Assembly (NCBI RefSeq): GCF_965638725.1
Contig: NC_134982.1
Location: 45,803,182-45,867,181, forward strand
Reading direction: 5' to 3'
DNA: 64,000 nucleotides
Origin: Aptenodytes patagonicus
Lineage: Eukaryota > Chordata > Aves > Sphenisciformes > Spheniscidae
Shown here: positions 1-13,097 of the stretch, piece by piece
How positions within the stretch are numbered: position 1 is the stretch's first letter
Layout of the letters: each line of letters begins with the position of its first letter
Notes under the pieces: model-generated
Told to the model about the DNA's origin: nothing
What the model saw: the letters and a program-made list of their open reading frames with translations, nothing else
Databases searched by the model: none
Program-made: the position numbers and the translations under genes

Positions 1-3000
1 TTCTCAATGTTGTCACACTCCGCAGTCAAAAAGCATGCAAAACTTCAAAAGAATCCACCTCATTGCACGGAGATTGAGCTTAAAGGTCAAATGGTCAATT
101 ATGTGCCTGCAACAACCCATTGGGCAATTTTCCAGTTAGGTACATCTACTTTCACAGTGTCTGAAATCCAGCAGGGCCAACATACACCACATAAGTAAAA
201 AGCTAAGGGATGGATGCTCTGGGAGATAAGAATTTGTATTCTATAAAGGGAAGACACCCAAGAAATGGCACAGGAGAGGGTGTGGACTTTATGGAGATAT
301 GAATTGCTCCTTCATTTTTTCCCCGCTACTCCAGAAAGACAGTAATTTTTTTAAATGCAGGAAAAATTCTGAAAAATTCTCATTTAGCAAAATGGCAAAC
401 AACCCTGGACTCAACCCTGTATTTATGTAAACATGGAAATGACTTGAAAAAGAAGTGTTAGGTCACAGGTTTGGAAATGAGAACATTGGATATTATGACT
501 TTGGGCGTCAGTAGGGTAGAAGATTAAAATATTAACATGACAATGAAAGTCTGTTCCTTACAGTAGAGTTTCTAGTGCTTTATTTAATGTGATTTTAGAC
601 GTGCCAAGTATTGGTGCTTCCAGCAACTTTCTCTTGGTAGACCATTCTACAGCCTAATAATTATCACTCTGAGGGAAACTGTCTCTTTGCTTTTCCCTGC
701 CCTTGCCAACTGAATGCTGTCTAGTAATGCACTTGAGCCAGCTCTGTGTTCTGTGTTCAGGTCTCTTTGTAGGTCCTCAAAGATGCTTTTGATTTTGTGA
801 AGTCCCCTTGTGTTTAGGCTCAAGTAGGATGCATTTCCAATATTCGTCTTCTTTCCCCAGAATATGCTGTACTCATTATTTTCCAAGTCCTTTTGAGTGG
901 CAATTGAACAGCCTGCTCAGTTTAACTGAATGACCAGCATGGATAATGCTCAGGATGTGCAGACGATTGTGTTAATGCACGTGGTGACTCCACAAAACCA
1001 TTGTATCTTAGGAAGTGGAAGATAGCCTGTTTTTTACACTTTTGTACAAGTTTTTAATCAAGACATTGTCCTTCATATGCCTCTGTGAATTCTCAGGAAT
1101 CATCCCAGATATTCAAGAACAGGAACTTAATTCAAAAGCAAGAACAGTCAAAACATATTTTCATGGATGCTGCTTTGCTTGCAGAAGTGTGTGATTTCTG
1201 TTTTGTCAGCTTTAAAGTGTTTGCATTCTTGTGCTTATGGTCTGCATTTCTAGGTTGACAGAAATAACACATTTAGTGTTAGTGAGTTGATCTTAGATAA
1301 CTTTTACAAAATACTAGCTGGACCAGGATAGTCTTCTATGATAGTGCTGCCACACTAATTCTCTTAATGTCATAAATATATTACATAGGTTTCTTAGACT
1401 ATAAAGGTTTATATGTTTGGAAAGAATAATCTAATGGGTATATCTTATTGTAAACAAATGTGTTTTACATATTTATCATAACAATAATCTATTAATAATT
1501 GAATCACAAATGCATTTTGGTATACCATCATTTATATATCACCTGTGCTACCACTGTATACATTTACTTCTTATGTATCTTATGTTTAAAATTAAATACA
1601 AATTTTAGAAATCCAAGTACAATTAAGGAAGCAAGGCAAATAACTTCTTTTAACATCAGGTCAAAAAAAGAGCAGCAAGCGTCAGGCAGTCCTACAAGAT
1701 TTTAAACCCTCATGCAATTTGCATATCATTTTAATGATGATATAAGCTTTGCCTATCATCTTAGTGATCATACTCTTAATATTTCCTTTCTTGCTTTTCA
1801 GAATGGTGACACCTTTTTTCCACACGTGGCTAAGTCTGTGTTGGCCTGCCAAGTCAAATGAGCTGCTGAAGCAATATCTGAAGATCAGAGTTTTAATGAT
1901 AATGACCTGAAAAGATTTTTTGGTATTCAGCTATACCAAATGTGTTGTGCAAACTCAGCCCCAGATTGTCGTTAGTTCTCTCACCAGATAGAAAGTTACA
2001 GTGAAGCTTCAGTGAACTTTCACGTGTCCAGATTTATCAAACCACAGTAATTACCACCCATGTACTTCAGTTCTTTGACCCGCACTCTGCGGTCATTTAA
2101 TAAATTGACAATCTGTTAGGCTGTTTCACACCAGGATTGAGTAAGGATGACAAGGACAGGGCCCTACATCAGTGGTTTCCTTTCAAAGTACACTTAAATA
2201 CCATCAAATCCACAATCAATGGCAACACACACACACGTTTAACAAAGCTTTTAACCTTTTAACCATCAGGCCATCTGCCTTTCAAGAAATATTGCTCTTG
2301 GTTCGAACAGCAAAACAAGGGATTGTATACATCCTACAGGCTTTTATGACTGGAATCTATAGGTGACTGAAGCCCTGGGAATCTGTTCAACTACCCCATC
2401 CCCTCTCAGGTAAAAAAAAATTGTAGGGACTACTATGCAAGAGCCACCCCATGAAACAAATCCAGTCAAGGCACAGTCTGACAAATAGCGATGGGAAGGA
2501 AGACTAAACTGGGTCTCAGTGACTCCTCCTGAGCTTTCCCAGCAGAGCTAATGTGGGTATATACACAACATGAAGAAGGATGTGAGACCCTTTTCCTTAA
2601 AGAAGGGATGGAAAAAAAAACCCACTACTGTTTTTGAACATAAGCACCCTAGTTCCCAAGCCTAGTCACATGAGCAGCAGCGGCAAAGGCAGAGACACCT
2701 GATCCAGGCTTGGTGGAAGCCCTGTAGCTGCAGCAGGATCTAAACTGGCCTAGCAAGTGGGGATGCCAAAAGAGGCATCACTCCAACTGTGAGTAACCTG
2801 TATCTGCATTAAAGGGCAAAACCAGGACATAAATAGGGTTTGGCCATGTGTGAACCATGACTATAGAAAGTTATTCTTAGGTACAAAATACCTGGGGAAT
2901 CCCTGGCTGACATGACTGCACAAAACCCTGATGAGGCACAGTTGTGTGCCAGGAAGAAGAATGCTGCACAGGAGGTGTCTTGTCCTGACGATAGGAGCTA

Positions 3001-6000
3001 GAAGAAAATACTGCACCACAAGAATTGTGGGATTTTGAACACTGGTGAGGACAGTACAGGGGAAGAAAGGATTACTGTGGCAGGTAAATGAATTAAACAG
3101 GAGTGGGCTACAAGGATATGAGCTTTAGAGCTAGATGCTGGATTTCAGAACTGGCTTTGCTTCCTGAGGGTATATAATGTCTTCAGCCATTGATCAGGAG
3201 GGGTTGAAGGATTTGAGTAGCTGGGATTCAGCAGGAAAAATCCAATCAATTACTCAAAAAGCACCAGAGCCCCCAAGGGCAGATACCAAAGGCAAAAACT
3301 GGGCTGAATTCAAGGGGGGTGTGTGTCTTGGGAAACAGACATTTACTGTTGTTTTTGAACAGCTACACAGTTGGCAAAGTAGTTCCACTACATGTAGACA
3401 TGCTGAAGAAACAATCATCTGCTTGAATCAAGATGAAAACTAAGTGGCTATTAGTCAATGAAATTAACCTTGTAGATATACAAACCGTATTGGAATATGA
3501 TACACGTGAAATTGTGGGGGATTTTGCTCACTGTTTTTCTGGAGAATGCTCTTCCAAGCCTTTTATACTTCATTGACAGAAATAAAAGATGGCCAAGGTT
3601 TGTAATCAAGAAAAGTCTTTTTGCAGGAGAGTATGATCAAGGAGTGAAGGTAGTTCTGTCTGTAGTGCTTGTAGTCTCTAAATATTTACAGGAACATCAA
3701 CAGATTTCCCCAATGGATCATTCAAAGGCAGAAAACCCTCCAGGATCAGTATGCACTTAAATATACTTATCTGGAATAAAAACTTCCACATCTAGATAGT
3801 CACCTTGCAGTCAGTGGAGAAACAGGCACTTTCAGGACATGATCCATCTGACCTATTCAGACATTACTGTAGGATGAGATATGTCAGGCATTGCCCATTT
3901 CTCCCTATTAAATATAAAAAGAACACAGAGTGATACTGTGAATGTCTACATGTAATCAGATGAATCCTGCCACTAAAGCCTGCCTCTGTTGCTAAGGAAA
4001 ATGTATCTCCTTCAGAAGATGATCATTCTTCAGGAGAGGTTTTCAAAACCAGATTAAAATGGACAGAGCTAAGAAAGGCTGTGTTTTTTTGATATCAACA
4101 GGTTTAAAACTTCTGGCTTTCTTTCAGCTTCTGTTCTAGGTGCAGGACCAAATTTCTAACAAAATCAGTGATTTCTTGCTGCAGAGGCAAGGCAAAGAGG
4201 CGTACCCAGTGGTACTTGTGAGGAATAAGTTAAACCTGTGTAATGCAGACTTCATCTCTTAGGTGTGGGGAGCAATGAATCCACAGTAGGTGTTTCTCTT
4301 TCCCCGTCACAGGGTGAGTTCATCTCCTGTTATTTCATCTGCTTGTTTCTGCAGCTGGAGTGGACTGAAATCCCTGAAATAGCTGGAGAGATAAAAGATC
4401 TGGCAAACACCTGAGAGGTGCTGATGATGTGCCACTGGTGTTGTCAGTTACTCCACCCATATATGCATATTTACCTAAAAAGTTTAGGAGAAGGCCTATG
4501 ACGTGAGTGAGGTGTGGTACCTGACAGTAGAGGCCCAGGAAGAAAGAGAAGCCATTAAGAAGTACTTCTGACGAGAACAGATCCCAGAGAGAATTGCTTA
4601 TGTAAATGACAAGTAAAAGCATCAGCATCTGAAGAGAGAAGGTGCTCTTCAGGTAGGATGAGTAATGAAACTGCAAATGATGGAGGAAAAACAAATTTAA
4701 ATGCTTTATATTGACACCCTCAATAGAAGGTCCTGAATTTCTCCTGCAACTTGCCACCAGTAGAAAGGTTACTAAAATCTGCAGACTCCATTTGGAATGA
4801 GTGAAACATCCTAAGATGCAGGGATCCAGTCAAAGAGCTGGAGCAGCTGAGTCACTAAGTGGAAAGCAGTGCTTGGAAGGGTAGTTGGGGCTGGCTTATG
4901 GTAGGTTCTCAGAAATCTGCTGAGTTAAATTGCTAGTGGGCAGAGAAAGACTGAACCATCACTCTTGGTTTATGCAAAATTACAGTCTAACCCAAAGACC
5001 AATGAAGTCAGGGAGACATTGATGATGGACAGATGGACACTTGGGTCATGCCCTTAAAAAAAGGAATGCAGTTAACTGGAATGCAGATTTTGATTTTAGG
5101 TTTTGAAAGTGTTAGCATAAACTATGGTAAAAGAAAGCAAACCTTAATCTCCAATTTGCATTGACAGAGGTGAGTAAGGAGGAACTATCTCTTTCCTTCC
5201 CTCTCTCCTTCTTTGCTCTGTAATTGTTGGATAAAATGTTCAAGTGAAAAATGTATTTAGTGAAAGTTCAGGCATCAACATGAAATATGAAAAAAAAATG
5301 CAACACGGGAAGTTGCATTTTTGCAATACCAATAATCAAGTATTTTGGGCATGAATAGACTACATTAACGAGAATTTTCATACATCTAAAAGAGATAATC
5401 CCTACAAAAACCTCAAGCAAATTGCACTGAAAGTAGGTATAAACTTTTGCTGTATTATCAGTTCAGGCCATAGGCTGAAAAGAACAACTCAGACAGCATT
5501 TAACTGATGAGGACTAAGCTGTGCAGGGTAGATAAGCTTCAGTTAAGGCAACAGGAATCTTTCACTGACTTCAGCTTCAGGACCTAACCTGTGAGGTGAA
5601 ATGACCTTAAAAGAATGTGAATACTGTTAACAGTCAACAGAGACTGCTTCCTGAGCTGAATTGTACGTAATGTGCTTCACGCAGTAAGTCCGGCTGCCTG
5701 GGGGAGGCAGCTGGACACTGCCTTAGCTAGACGTTTGGAGAAGATACCAAAATACTGAGATTAGTTTATGCTAACACTTTCAAAAACCACATGTTCTCAG
5801 ACTGCGAACTTTTATGGCATTCTCTGTGAACAGAAGGGTAACTATCAGCTCTTTCTTTAATCCAGATGTTGCCAAGCCACACAGCAACGTTGCTTATTTG
5901 AACTTCAGAAAACTGACACCAAATGGTGCCTCTGTCTTAGCTGGACATGACAGTGTGAAGAACCAATGTTATCTGAATGTTGTGAAAGGAATTAAGAACT

Positions 6001-8100
6001 GATGATGATGGTACAGCTTAAAATGTCTCCTGCTCCGTGTGGTTGCTGTGGGAAACCAAGTAGAAGTACCATAGAAACCAGCAGAACGTTATGTAAGAGA
6101 ATCCCTCATGCCCTGTGACCAAATCTGAGCATTGTTGGGAGGAAAAGGCTCCGTAGGCGATGGGGAAAAAATCACAACATCTTGGTGGCCAGCAAAGGCT
6201 GTGGGAGCCACAGAAAATAATCAGCAAGGGAGTGGTTTTATCCATAGTTGAGGGAGGGGAGGAGGGGGGAGAGAGAGAGAGCAAGTACGCAGGGTGGAAA
6301 AGTATTAATCAAAAGGATCTGCATAGCTTCCACTCTAGACTAAATCCTGAAATTAAACTTGAACAGGAATGCCTCCAGATGACAGCAGAGTGGCTTAGCA
6401 GCAAACTTGTCAGCATGTTTTCTCAAGTCAGGCCAGAGGGTGGCAAGGAATTTTGTCAGCATCAAGAGATGATTTCATAAACAGGGGACAAGACAGACAT
6501 TTTCTGAGAGTAGAGTACTTTACTGTTCTGTAAAGAAGTTAGCAGGTCTTTTATAATAATTCTCCTGTTTTCCTCTTGCTCAGTCTTAAAAATAGTTAAT
6601 ATCATGTGTCTTCTATTGTATAGAAGCTGTCCAAGCACCTGTAGAACATCAGTAGACACAGGCAGACAAAAAGGAAACAAACTGCTAATAAGTACTACAT
6701 TTACATAGTATCATCTCTAGTACCAATATTTTTAACTTAACAAAAGAAAAAAAATGAAGAATGCTCCCATATATATGATTTTCAGATGGAAGGAGATTAG
6801 ATTTACCAAGCCATTCACAGTATATTATCCATAAGATAAGTGGAAGAATTACCTCCACTTACAGCTGTGGTACGGACCACCAGGATCTCTCAGTCCTAAA
6901 TTGATCAGTCAGAAACGATTGATTTCTGACCTTGTAGGTCTCTACTAGTTTGACTGCTTATCTCTGCTCATGGCTCTTTTCTATGCCATTGTGAGAAGTG
7001 GCATGCTCAGACATCATCAGTAGTTTTGGAACAGAATTACTGTGTCCTGCCTGTGCCATCAACAATAAGCACAACTGTACAAGCAATATTTTCCCTTGGA
7101 AAAACAGGCCATATAATGAGATGTGACCTCAGTTTGAATGAGACACTAGCATGGCCGTGACAAGCGCATCTGCATCATAAATTAAATTATTTCTATCTTG
7201 AGCAATAAACTACAGAGCTTTCTTTCTCCAGGTCAGTGTATTGCATTCTATTGGCCTAGAAGGACAAGGAATCAAAAATCACGTTCGCCTCTCACTTGAA
7301 ATGATCTTAACCCCATAATCACAAGCTATGCACATTCATGGTATGCAGTCCATGTGAATGGGGAACAATAAATGACAAGAGTAGCAGTAACTCAGTAACT
7401 TCTGATGCCAACTGAAGTTGGCTTGCAATGTTCCAATAGCTAAGTTTTCAGATGATATCTGATCCTTTTAATTAGTGTGTTGGGACCGGCTTTTGGGTAG
7501 TCTTTTTTTTTTTTTTTCTTCTTTTTCACTGATTACTGTAAAGGAGGATTCAGAATATCATCAGCTCATCTTGCCCAAAAAATCTTGTTTGGACTGCTTT
7601 TAAACAGGGAGAAAACTGTCAACTGTCTGTTGGATTTTTATTATGTTGGCATTTTCTACCTGTTGAACCTTTGTAATCGAAAGACAAGCATGTCTTCCAC
7701 AACAAAATATGCGTGCGAAAACAGGCATACAGACAGCTGGATTATCTGAGGGAGAAACGATTTCTGTGAACTGAGCAAGTCCATGCATTTGATACAAACT
7801 TAACTTGAACAAATACTGTTTGACAAAACCAGCAAAACAGAATGTTAGAGCTGATCAGCTGCTTTGGGATTCCTGTTGCTGATGTCTTGCTGGTAAAAAC
7901 AGCATTTACGTTTCGTGTCAGAAGGTGTCCGGAAGGTGGTAAATGGATAGTTGCAGAATCAACAAGCTGCCCTGTTTGGCTGGCTGCAGAGACACTCAGT
8001 TCTGAGTGGTGGATAAAATAGACTGAAGTAGGGGTTGGAGCTTGCAGTGACACAGAGAGGAGGCAATCAAGCATGGGGTGGAGGAAGTCATCCTTTTAAA

Positions 8101-8169
8101 GTCCTTGTTCTAGTTTTACCACCTTTGGGATGATGTTTGCTCTCATAACACTACCAGAAAGCAACTTGT
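8101..8169 (+). repeat. Copy A of a diverged 69-bp direct repeat
   Basis: These 69 bases align without gaps to 10149-10217 with about 9 mismatches (roughly 87 percent identity by eye). Shared cores include TTGTTCTAGTTTTACCA and GATGATGTTTGC. The similarity stops abruptly on both sides. The pair is probably two fragments of one old interspersed repeat, family not identified. A local segmental duplication is the alternative. Confidence 0.6.
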
Positions 8170-10148
8170 GGAGTCCTGTCAGCCAGAAAAAAAGAGTGCT
8201 ACCTTGGACTTCAGCAGAAAAGGGAGGTCCATGCTCCTTACAATCACTACTTTTACTGCTCCCTCAAAAAATACTAACTTTTGTTATAAATGAGGAGGGT
8301 CCTTCCCTCCACCCTATGATGTGATTGCTTATTGCTGAAAAGAAAGTAGCGCTGCTCTCGCAGCAAACAGATGTGACCAAGGGCTACCAGGAACTCTGTG
8401 ATTAATAGCTCCAGCCATCAGACGGACACAGACTATGGGCCAAGAGGCTGGGTTAAGTGTCTTGCTCTCATTAGGTCACGGGGGAGGCCACAGCTTTGAA
8501 ACCCTGTGGGGATGTGAAAAGTGGTGTGAACAATGCCCCTAGAAGAGTGGTTGCACTCATGAGGAGGTCCCGGGTAGACACCTCAGGCAATATCGAATTG
8601 GACCCAACCATTAGACCCTCAGGTCCTCATTTAATTCCTTGTTTATTAGAAACATGGTAGTTACAGTTAACTTTTCCTTCCCCCTTCCTCCTTCTTCCCT
8701 CCTTCCCAAAATAAAGAGGTGTGCTAATTTTCTTGAGCACAAGGTGGCAGGATTCAGCTTCACTTTAAAGCCAATAAGCACTAAACAGTGCTTGAAACAG
8801 GTAAAGTAAAAACGCTTCCATTATTCAGGAGTGCAAAATCAGCTATGATCAAGTAGCTAGATAAATCTGCAAATAGGTGGAACACTGGAAATAACAAAAG
8901 CCAGGCTAGGACGCTCAGAGAGCGCCTTGCGTTTGGAGAAGATTCAGAAACGGGCTGTGTGGAAGCCAATTTTTGTCATTGAGGGAAAAGATGTGGGAGC
9001 TCAGGGAAGAGCGGCAAGTATGTGTCAGAATAGTTATTAGCCCAACAGATGCTGGAGATTTGAGTTCATATGCTCTGGGTCACGGTGCAGCTGTGTGTCT
9101 CTGACCACTGTTCTAGCTTGAATGCAAGAAAAATCTTCATGTGGAAATTTTCATGGGAATCAGGATATTTCTCTGGAAAACAAAAGGTTTCTGATAAATT
9201 CAGGAGTTCCCATGAGCTGTCCAAGCTCTCCCTCTTGTAACAACTAAAAATCCCCAAATTGTAAGCAAAATGTAAGCAGTTTATTTCTACGCAGTTTTGG
9301 TAAGACTGGTCTTTCTGTATGCACTCCTTTGGACAGGAGAGGATACCCAAGTACACACACAAATCATGTGGCCCTTACCTTTTCCCAGACTCTGTGGTAT
9401 AATTTCTTATTCCCCCACCTAAATAACAGTACTCTCACAGGGATTCTTGGAATTTTCAGCTCCTGCCTCTTTTCCAGAAATCCACGTTCTCACCTTTTCA
9501 GATATTTACTACACTTTCTATGCTATGATACCAAGATACTTTATATACGGTGTATGAGTTAAAGTTTCAGAGTGATCAAACTCAATTTCAAGGCAGTAAT
9601 TTCAAGAAAACACTTCGAGTATTTCAGCATCTTCAGGTTTTGCTTCTAGTATATTCAGTTGAATGTGCTCTCATAACTTTATCTATAGCAGTAAAAAAAT
9701 GGGCAAAGAAACGTATATTGCAAGGGAACAGAATCTCTGGGAGGTCTTTAACTTGTTTTCACCTACCTAAGGCAAATCTGACTCTCCTTCACATGCTCTG
9801 GGGAAGTGCTTACCTCACCTGCTCTGAGAAGGCTCTATTGTGCCAGGTGTTCTCCAAGATGATCTATTTGTCGTGCTTAACTGTCCTTTCCATACAAAAG
9901 TTTTTGTAATGTCGACAATGAATCTTCCTTGCTGTAAATCAAGTGCATTACTTCTTGTCCTATCTCATAGACAAGGAAAAAATTTATTACCTGTCCCTTT
10001 GCACACCCTTTTACATATTTCAGGAGTGTTATTGCGCTTCCCTTCATTCTTTCACGCACTGAAGAAAGCCAGTTCTTTCAGCTGTGACTCAGAGTTCATA
10101 TTTTCTAGCCCTCTGATCACACTCTATATAGCTTTGTCATATTTTCAA

Positions 10149-10217
10149 GTCTTTGTTCTAGTTTTACCAACTTCAGGATGATGTTTGCGCTCACAGCATT
10201 ACCAGAAAGCTACTTGT
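10149..10217 (+). repeat. Copy B of a diverged 69-bp direct repeat
   Basis: This is the partner of 8101-8169, in the same orientation about 2 kb downstream, with roughly 87 percent ungapped identity. Both copies lie in the non-coding upstream region, and neither contains a conserved reading frame. Confidence 0.6.
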
Positions 10218-12858
10218 CTCTAGTCGCTTAGTTGTGGCTCTCCTTTAAGTAATGGTTCATAGGAAGTATTTGAGCAGATGTTTCCTACTTTCTTCAATCT
10301 GTGAGAAAAAACATAGAAGAACGGTGTTACCTTTGTAAATAAAATTTTTCTATGTAGAAATAAAGTCTCAACTTATCACAGCAATTCTTTGTACAGCTAT
10401 CCTTTTGTAAATCTAGAATTAAAAGACCCAAAGCATCTAGCTGTGCCTGTTGAAAGAGCTGCTGTTTCCCCCAGTAGGCCAGCAATGGTATTTCTTGGTG
10501 GAGCATTCCCTGGCTTTCATTTTGGCAACTTTGGTGGCTCTAGCATACTGCACTTTATCCTCCCACATTCTGCCCCCAATCTATTTTTATAAAATACTAA
10601 TTTTAGGGAGGAAATATATTTTTAACAGAATTTGGTATTTTACCAACATGTTTTCACACCTGGTTATTTTTGGCATTGTCATGCAGAAATCTATGTGGGT
10701 AAGTCCCAACCCTTCTAAGAAACGATTACTGTACAACTCAGCAACACTCTTGTGAGAAATATCCGAGTTGCAGAAAATACAAACTGACTTTTACCGCAGC
10801 AGGTGATAATACCCCTTTCCAGTGTGGGCTCTAGCATTGTTTAACACTTACCTGCAGCCTTACGAGGTCAAGGTCTTACCTACAGAACCTTACTCTTCCA
10901 ACATTACTGAATTATCTAATTAGCCAGCTTGATCCAACCGCATGGTCTTACCTGGAACTTTTTTGACAACTTCTCAGTGTCCTAGAATCACAGAAAATAG
11001 AGACATAAGATGTCTGTGAAGAAATAAAGTCCAATATGTGCCCATACATGATTAGACAACTGTGAGCTTATAGTCATAAAATCACTAGAGTATTATGATG
11101 AGTATTTATTGCCTTAAAGAGCTGATGTCTTTGTGTTCATCCAGGAGAGAGAGGGGGAATTAAGCATATTTTTCAAAGTTGTAAGCAGACTTGCTGCAGA
11201 ACAGTAATGCAGGTTTTGCAGCAACTTCCAGGGTTTTGAAATTTTACTTCTGTCCTGCATTAGAGACCTTTCTCAAGGTTTTTTGAAAATGGAATCATAT
11301 TGCAGTTTATGCTATTAATTTTTCTGTCTCTCTTTTTCTCTTACATACTTTCCTCCAAATCCCAAACTATTTTGCCTCTAGAAAATTGTTCCATTAAATT
11401 TTTATCTTACTTGCTATCCTTTTATAAATAGAGAAATATTTTATTTTAAAGCAATTAGTGCCCTTTTTTCCAATTTTGTTTTACTTGTAGACAAAATGCC
11501 TTGTACTTGAATAGTATTTTTTATGGACCTTCCATGTTTTTATGCTGCATCGTGTGGCTTTGTTATTCCTTGGGACTCTCTTGATCTTCCTTGTGTTTTA
11601 TTTAGAAAGGACAAAGTGCTGAACTTGGTAAGGAAGAGATGTATTCTGAGTAGAAGAAATGTATCTATATAATAATTTCACTTGAATTTCAAATAAATTT
11701 GGTTTAAATATGATAGCATGATTGCCAATATTTTCAATTACGTCTCTTTACCTTGTCTTCGCTCATTGCCTTATAGGGAGGTATAAATCAATGTTTCAGC
11801 TGGTATGGCTATGACTTTCTTAGCAGGATGTTCTCTGAAAGCAAAAACAACCCTGCCTGTGACTATTCCAGGCCTATGAATGCACCCAGTAAGAACTGGA
11901 TTTTTCTGTAGCCTGAGCAAATGCAGAAAGAACGGAGTGTGCTTTCAATTAATAAGTGCCATGCCAAATTGATTCCTGAGCACTTTCTAACAGTGTATTG
12001 ACTACTTGTTCTGTACCTTTGTGACAAAAATTCTGTAGCCTTTCTTTCTTTAATTTACCCTGATTTACTCATTTCAAAATACTCAGCTCAGGTAATTAGA
12101 TAAGAAAGGACCGTCACCATCTTTGGATATAATGGTACAGAGGCAAGTAAACAGCCTGCCAACACGAAGCAAGGACTGCCTGTCATTTACCAGGACAGAA
12201 GCAACACAGTCGCAGAAACGGCAAGGGAAGAACACCATTATTAGGCCAAATTTCCCAGGCCAGCCGCTCTTTGCACCTGCGAGTATGTGATATACATGTG
12301 TGAATCAGACCTGCCTCAACCTCGATGCACGGAAATGGTAACTCCTTGCCTCCCTCCCCTCCCCCCATGAAGCGGGCACTGTACTGGTCCATAGGGCGGT
12401 CGTGGGTGAATTAACCCCCCACGCTAATTGCAGCCGCTCACCCCCCGGGGCCGGGGCGGCGCGGAGCGGAGCGGGGCGCGGTGGGGGTGTAGGCGGGGGC
12501 GCGCTGCATGGCGGCGGCGGGACGCGCGGTGGCGCCTGCGGAGCGCCCAGCGCCCGGCACTGCGGCGGGCTCCCGCGCACCGGCATGGCTGCGGAAAACC
12601 CGCAGCCGGGGGCGTGGGGGAGGAAACCGCAAAACATCCCCGACCGCGGAGCTGTTAAGGGAAGGACAAGGCGTTTTAGGGTCGCCCATCCGTCGCCTCC
12701 CGAAGCTCTCACAACATCCCCGTTTACCACCCGATGGCGAGATCCCGCCCTGGCGGGGATGCCCGGTGCCCCTCGGCAAGGTGTCCCCGGCTGCGCCCGG
12801 CGCGGCGGACCGTCCGCACCGGCGGCGGGGCGCTCCCCATCCCGCGGGGCGCGCGCGG

Positions 12859-12902
12859 ACGCGTGTGCGTATGTGTGTGTGTGCGCGTGTGTGTGCGCGC
12901 AT
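12859..12902. repeat. 44-bp alternating purine-pyrimidine run, Z-DNA prone
   Basis: Every step over these 44 bases alternates purine and pyrimidine, mixing GC and GT dinucleotides with one internal AT step. Such tracts can adopt left-handed DNA under negative supercoiling, typically just upstream of active promoters. It lies about 180 bp upstream of the CRE pair. A weaker GT/GC-rich continuation runs to about 12926. Confidence 0.85.
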
Positions 12903-12951
12903 CTGTGTGTATATGAGTGCGTGCGTCTGAAGGCTCAGGCGCAGCCTGCCT

Positions 12952-12956
12952 ATTGG
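12952..12956 (-). promoter_or_regulatory. Inverted CCAAT box
   Basis: ATTGG on the + strand is CCAAT on the - strand, the NF-Y core, inside the CpG island about 130 bp upstream of the CRE pair. A 5-bp match is weak on its own; only its promoter position makes it worth listing. Confidence 0.35.
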
Positions 12957-12980
12957 TATCTCCTCTTCGGCACCCTCCCT

Positions 12981-13049
12981 TCTCTCCCCCTCCCCCCTCC
13001 TCCCTCCCTTGTTGCTTTTGTCCTTTTTTTTTTTCTTTTTGGATTTCAG
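12981..13049 (+). promoter_or_regulatory. Polypyrimidine tract ending in an acceptor-like CAG; also KLF/Sp-type C-rich box
   Basis: A C-rich part (about 12981-13010) grades into a T-rich part, interrupted only by scattered purines, and ends in TTTCAG at 13044-13049. Two readings are possible. The C-rich half matches CCCCTCCC-type boxes bound by KLF/Sp factors, and a KLF7 element next to CREs has been reported for mammalian TRKB promoters. The T-rich half plus CAG resembles a 3' splice site, which would imply a 5' UTR exon starting at 13050. A donor-like CAG/GTAGGA follows at 13285-13293. Sequence alone does not decide between them. Confidence 0.4.
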
Positions 13050-13078
13050 GCTCGTTTTGTGGAGTTTCTGCCCCTCTC

Positions 13079-13097
13079 TGCGTCAGCCCCACGTCAC
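13079..13097 (+). promoter_or_regulatory. Tandem CRE half-sites (CREB/ATF)
   Basis: TGCGTCAG (13079-13086) and CACGTCAC (13090-13097) each contain CGTCA, in the same orientation with the cores 11 bp apart, about one helical turn. Mammalian NTRK2 promoter work describes two closely spaced CREs that mediate calcium/CREB-dependent transcription. That this is the avian counterpart is inference from position, spacing and promoter context. The adjacent upstream C-rich KLF-type tract fits that arrangement. Confidence 0.6.

Larger units (their letters stand above)
1..12399. other. Upstream intergenic DNA, no gene recognised
   Basis: This AT-rich stretch lies 5' of the NTRK2 CpG island. Open frames on both strands stay under about 140 codons, show no recognisable domain and do not join through plausible splice sites. 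It contains short simple repeats (a CA run near 2224, a GA run near 6258, a T run at about 7502-7519) and one diverged direct-repeat pair, listed separately. Distal NTRK2 enhancers could lie here, but nothing in the sequence alone identifies one. Confidence 0.6.

Noticed and set aside
4335..4757. 140-codon minus-strand open frame with a hydrophobic central segment
   Set aside because: No recognisable family, no neighbouring exons, and a length attainable by chance in 12 kb of non-coding DNA.
10983..11045. CR1-like 'TAGAATCACAGAAAATAG' followed by 'AAGTCCAATATG'
   Set aside because: The similarity to a degenerate CR1 3' end is too weak to claim without a library search.
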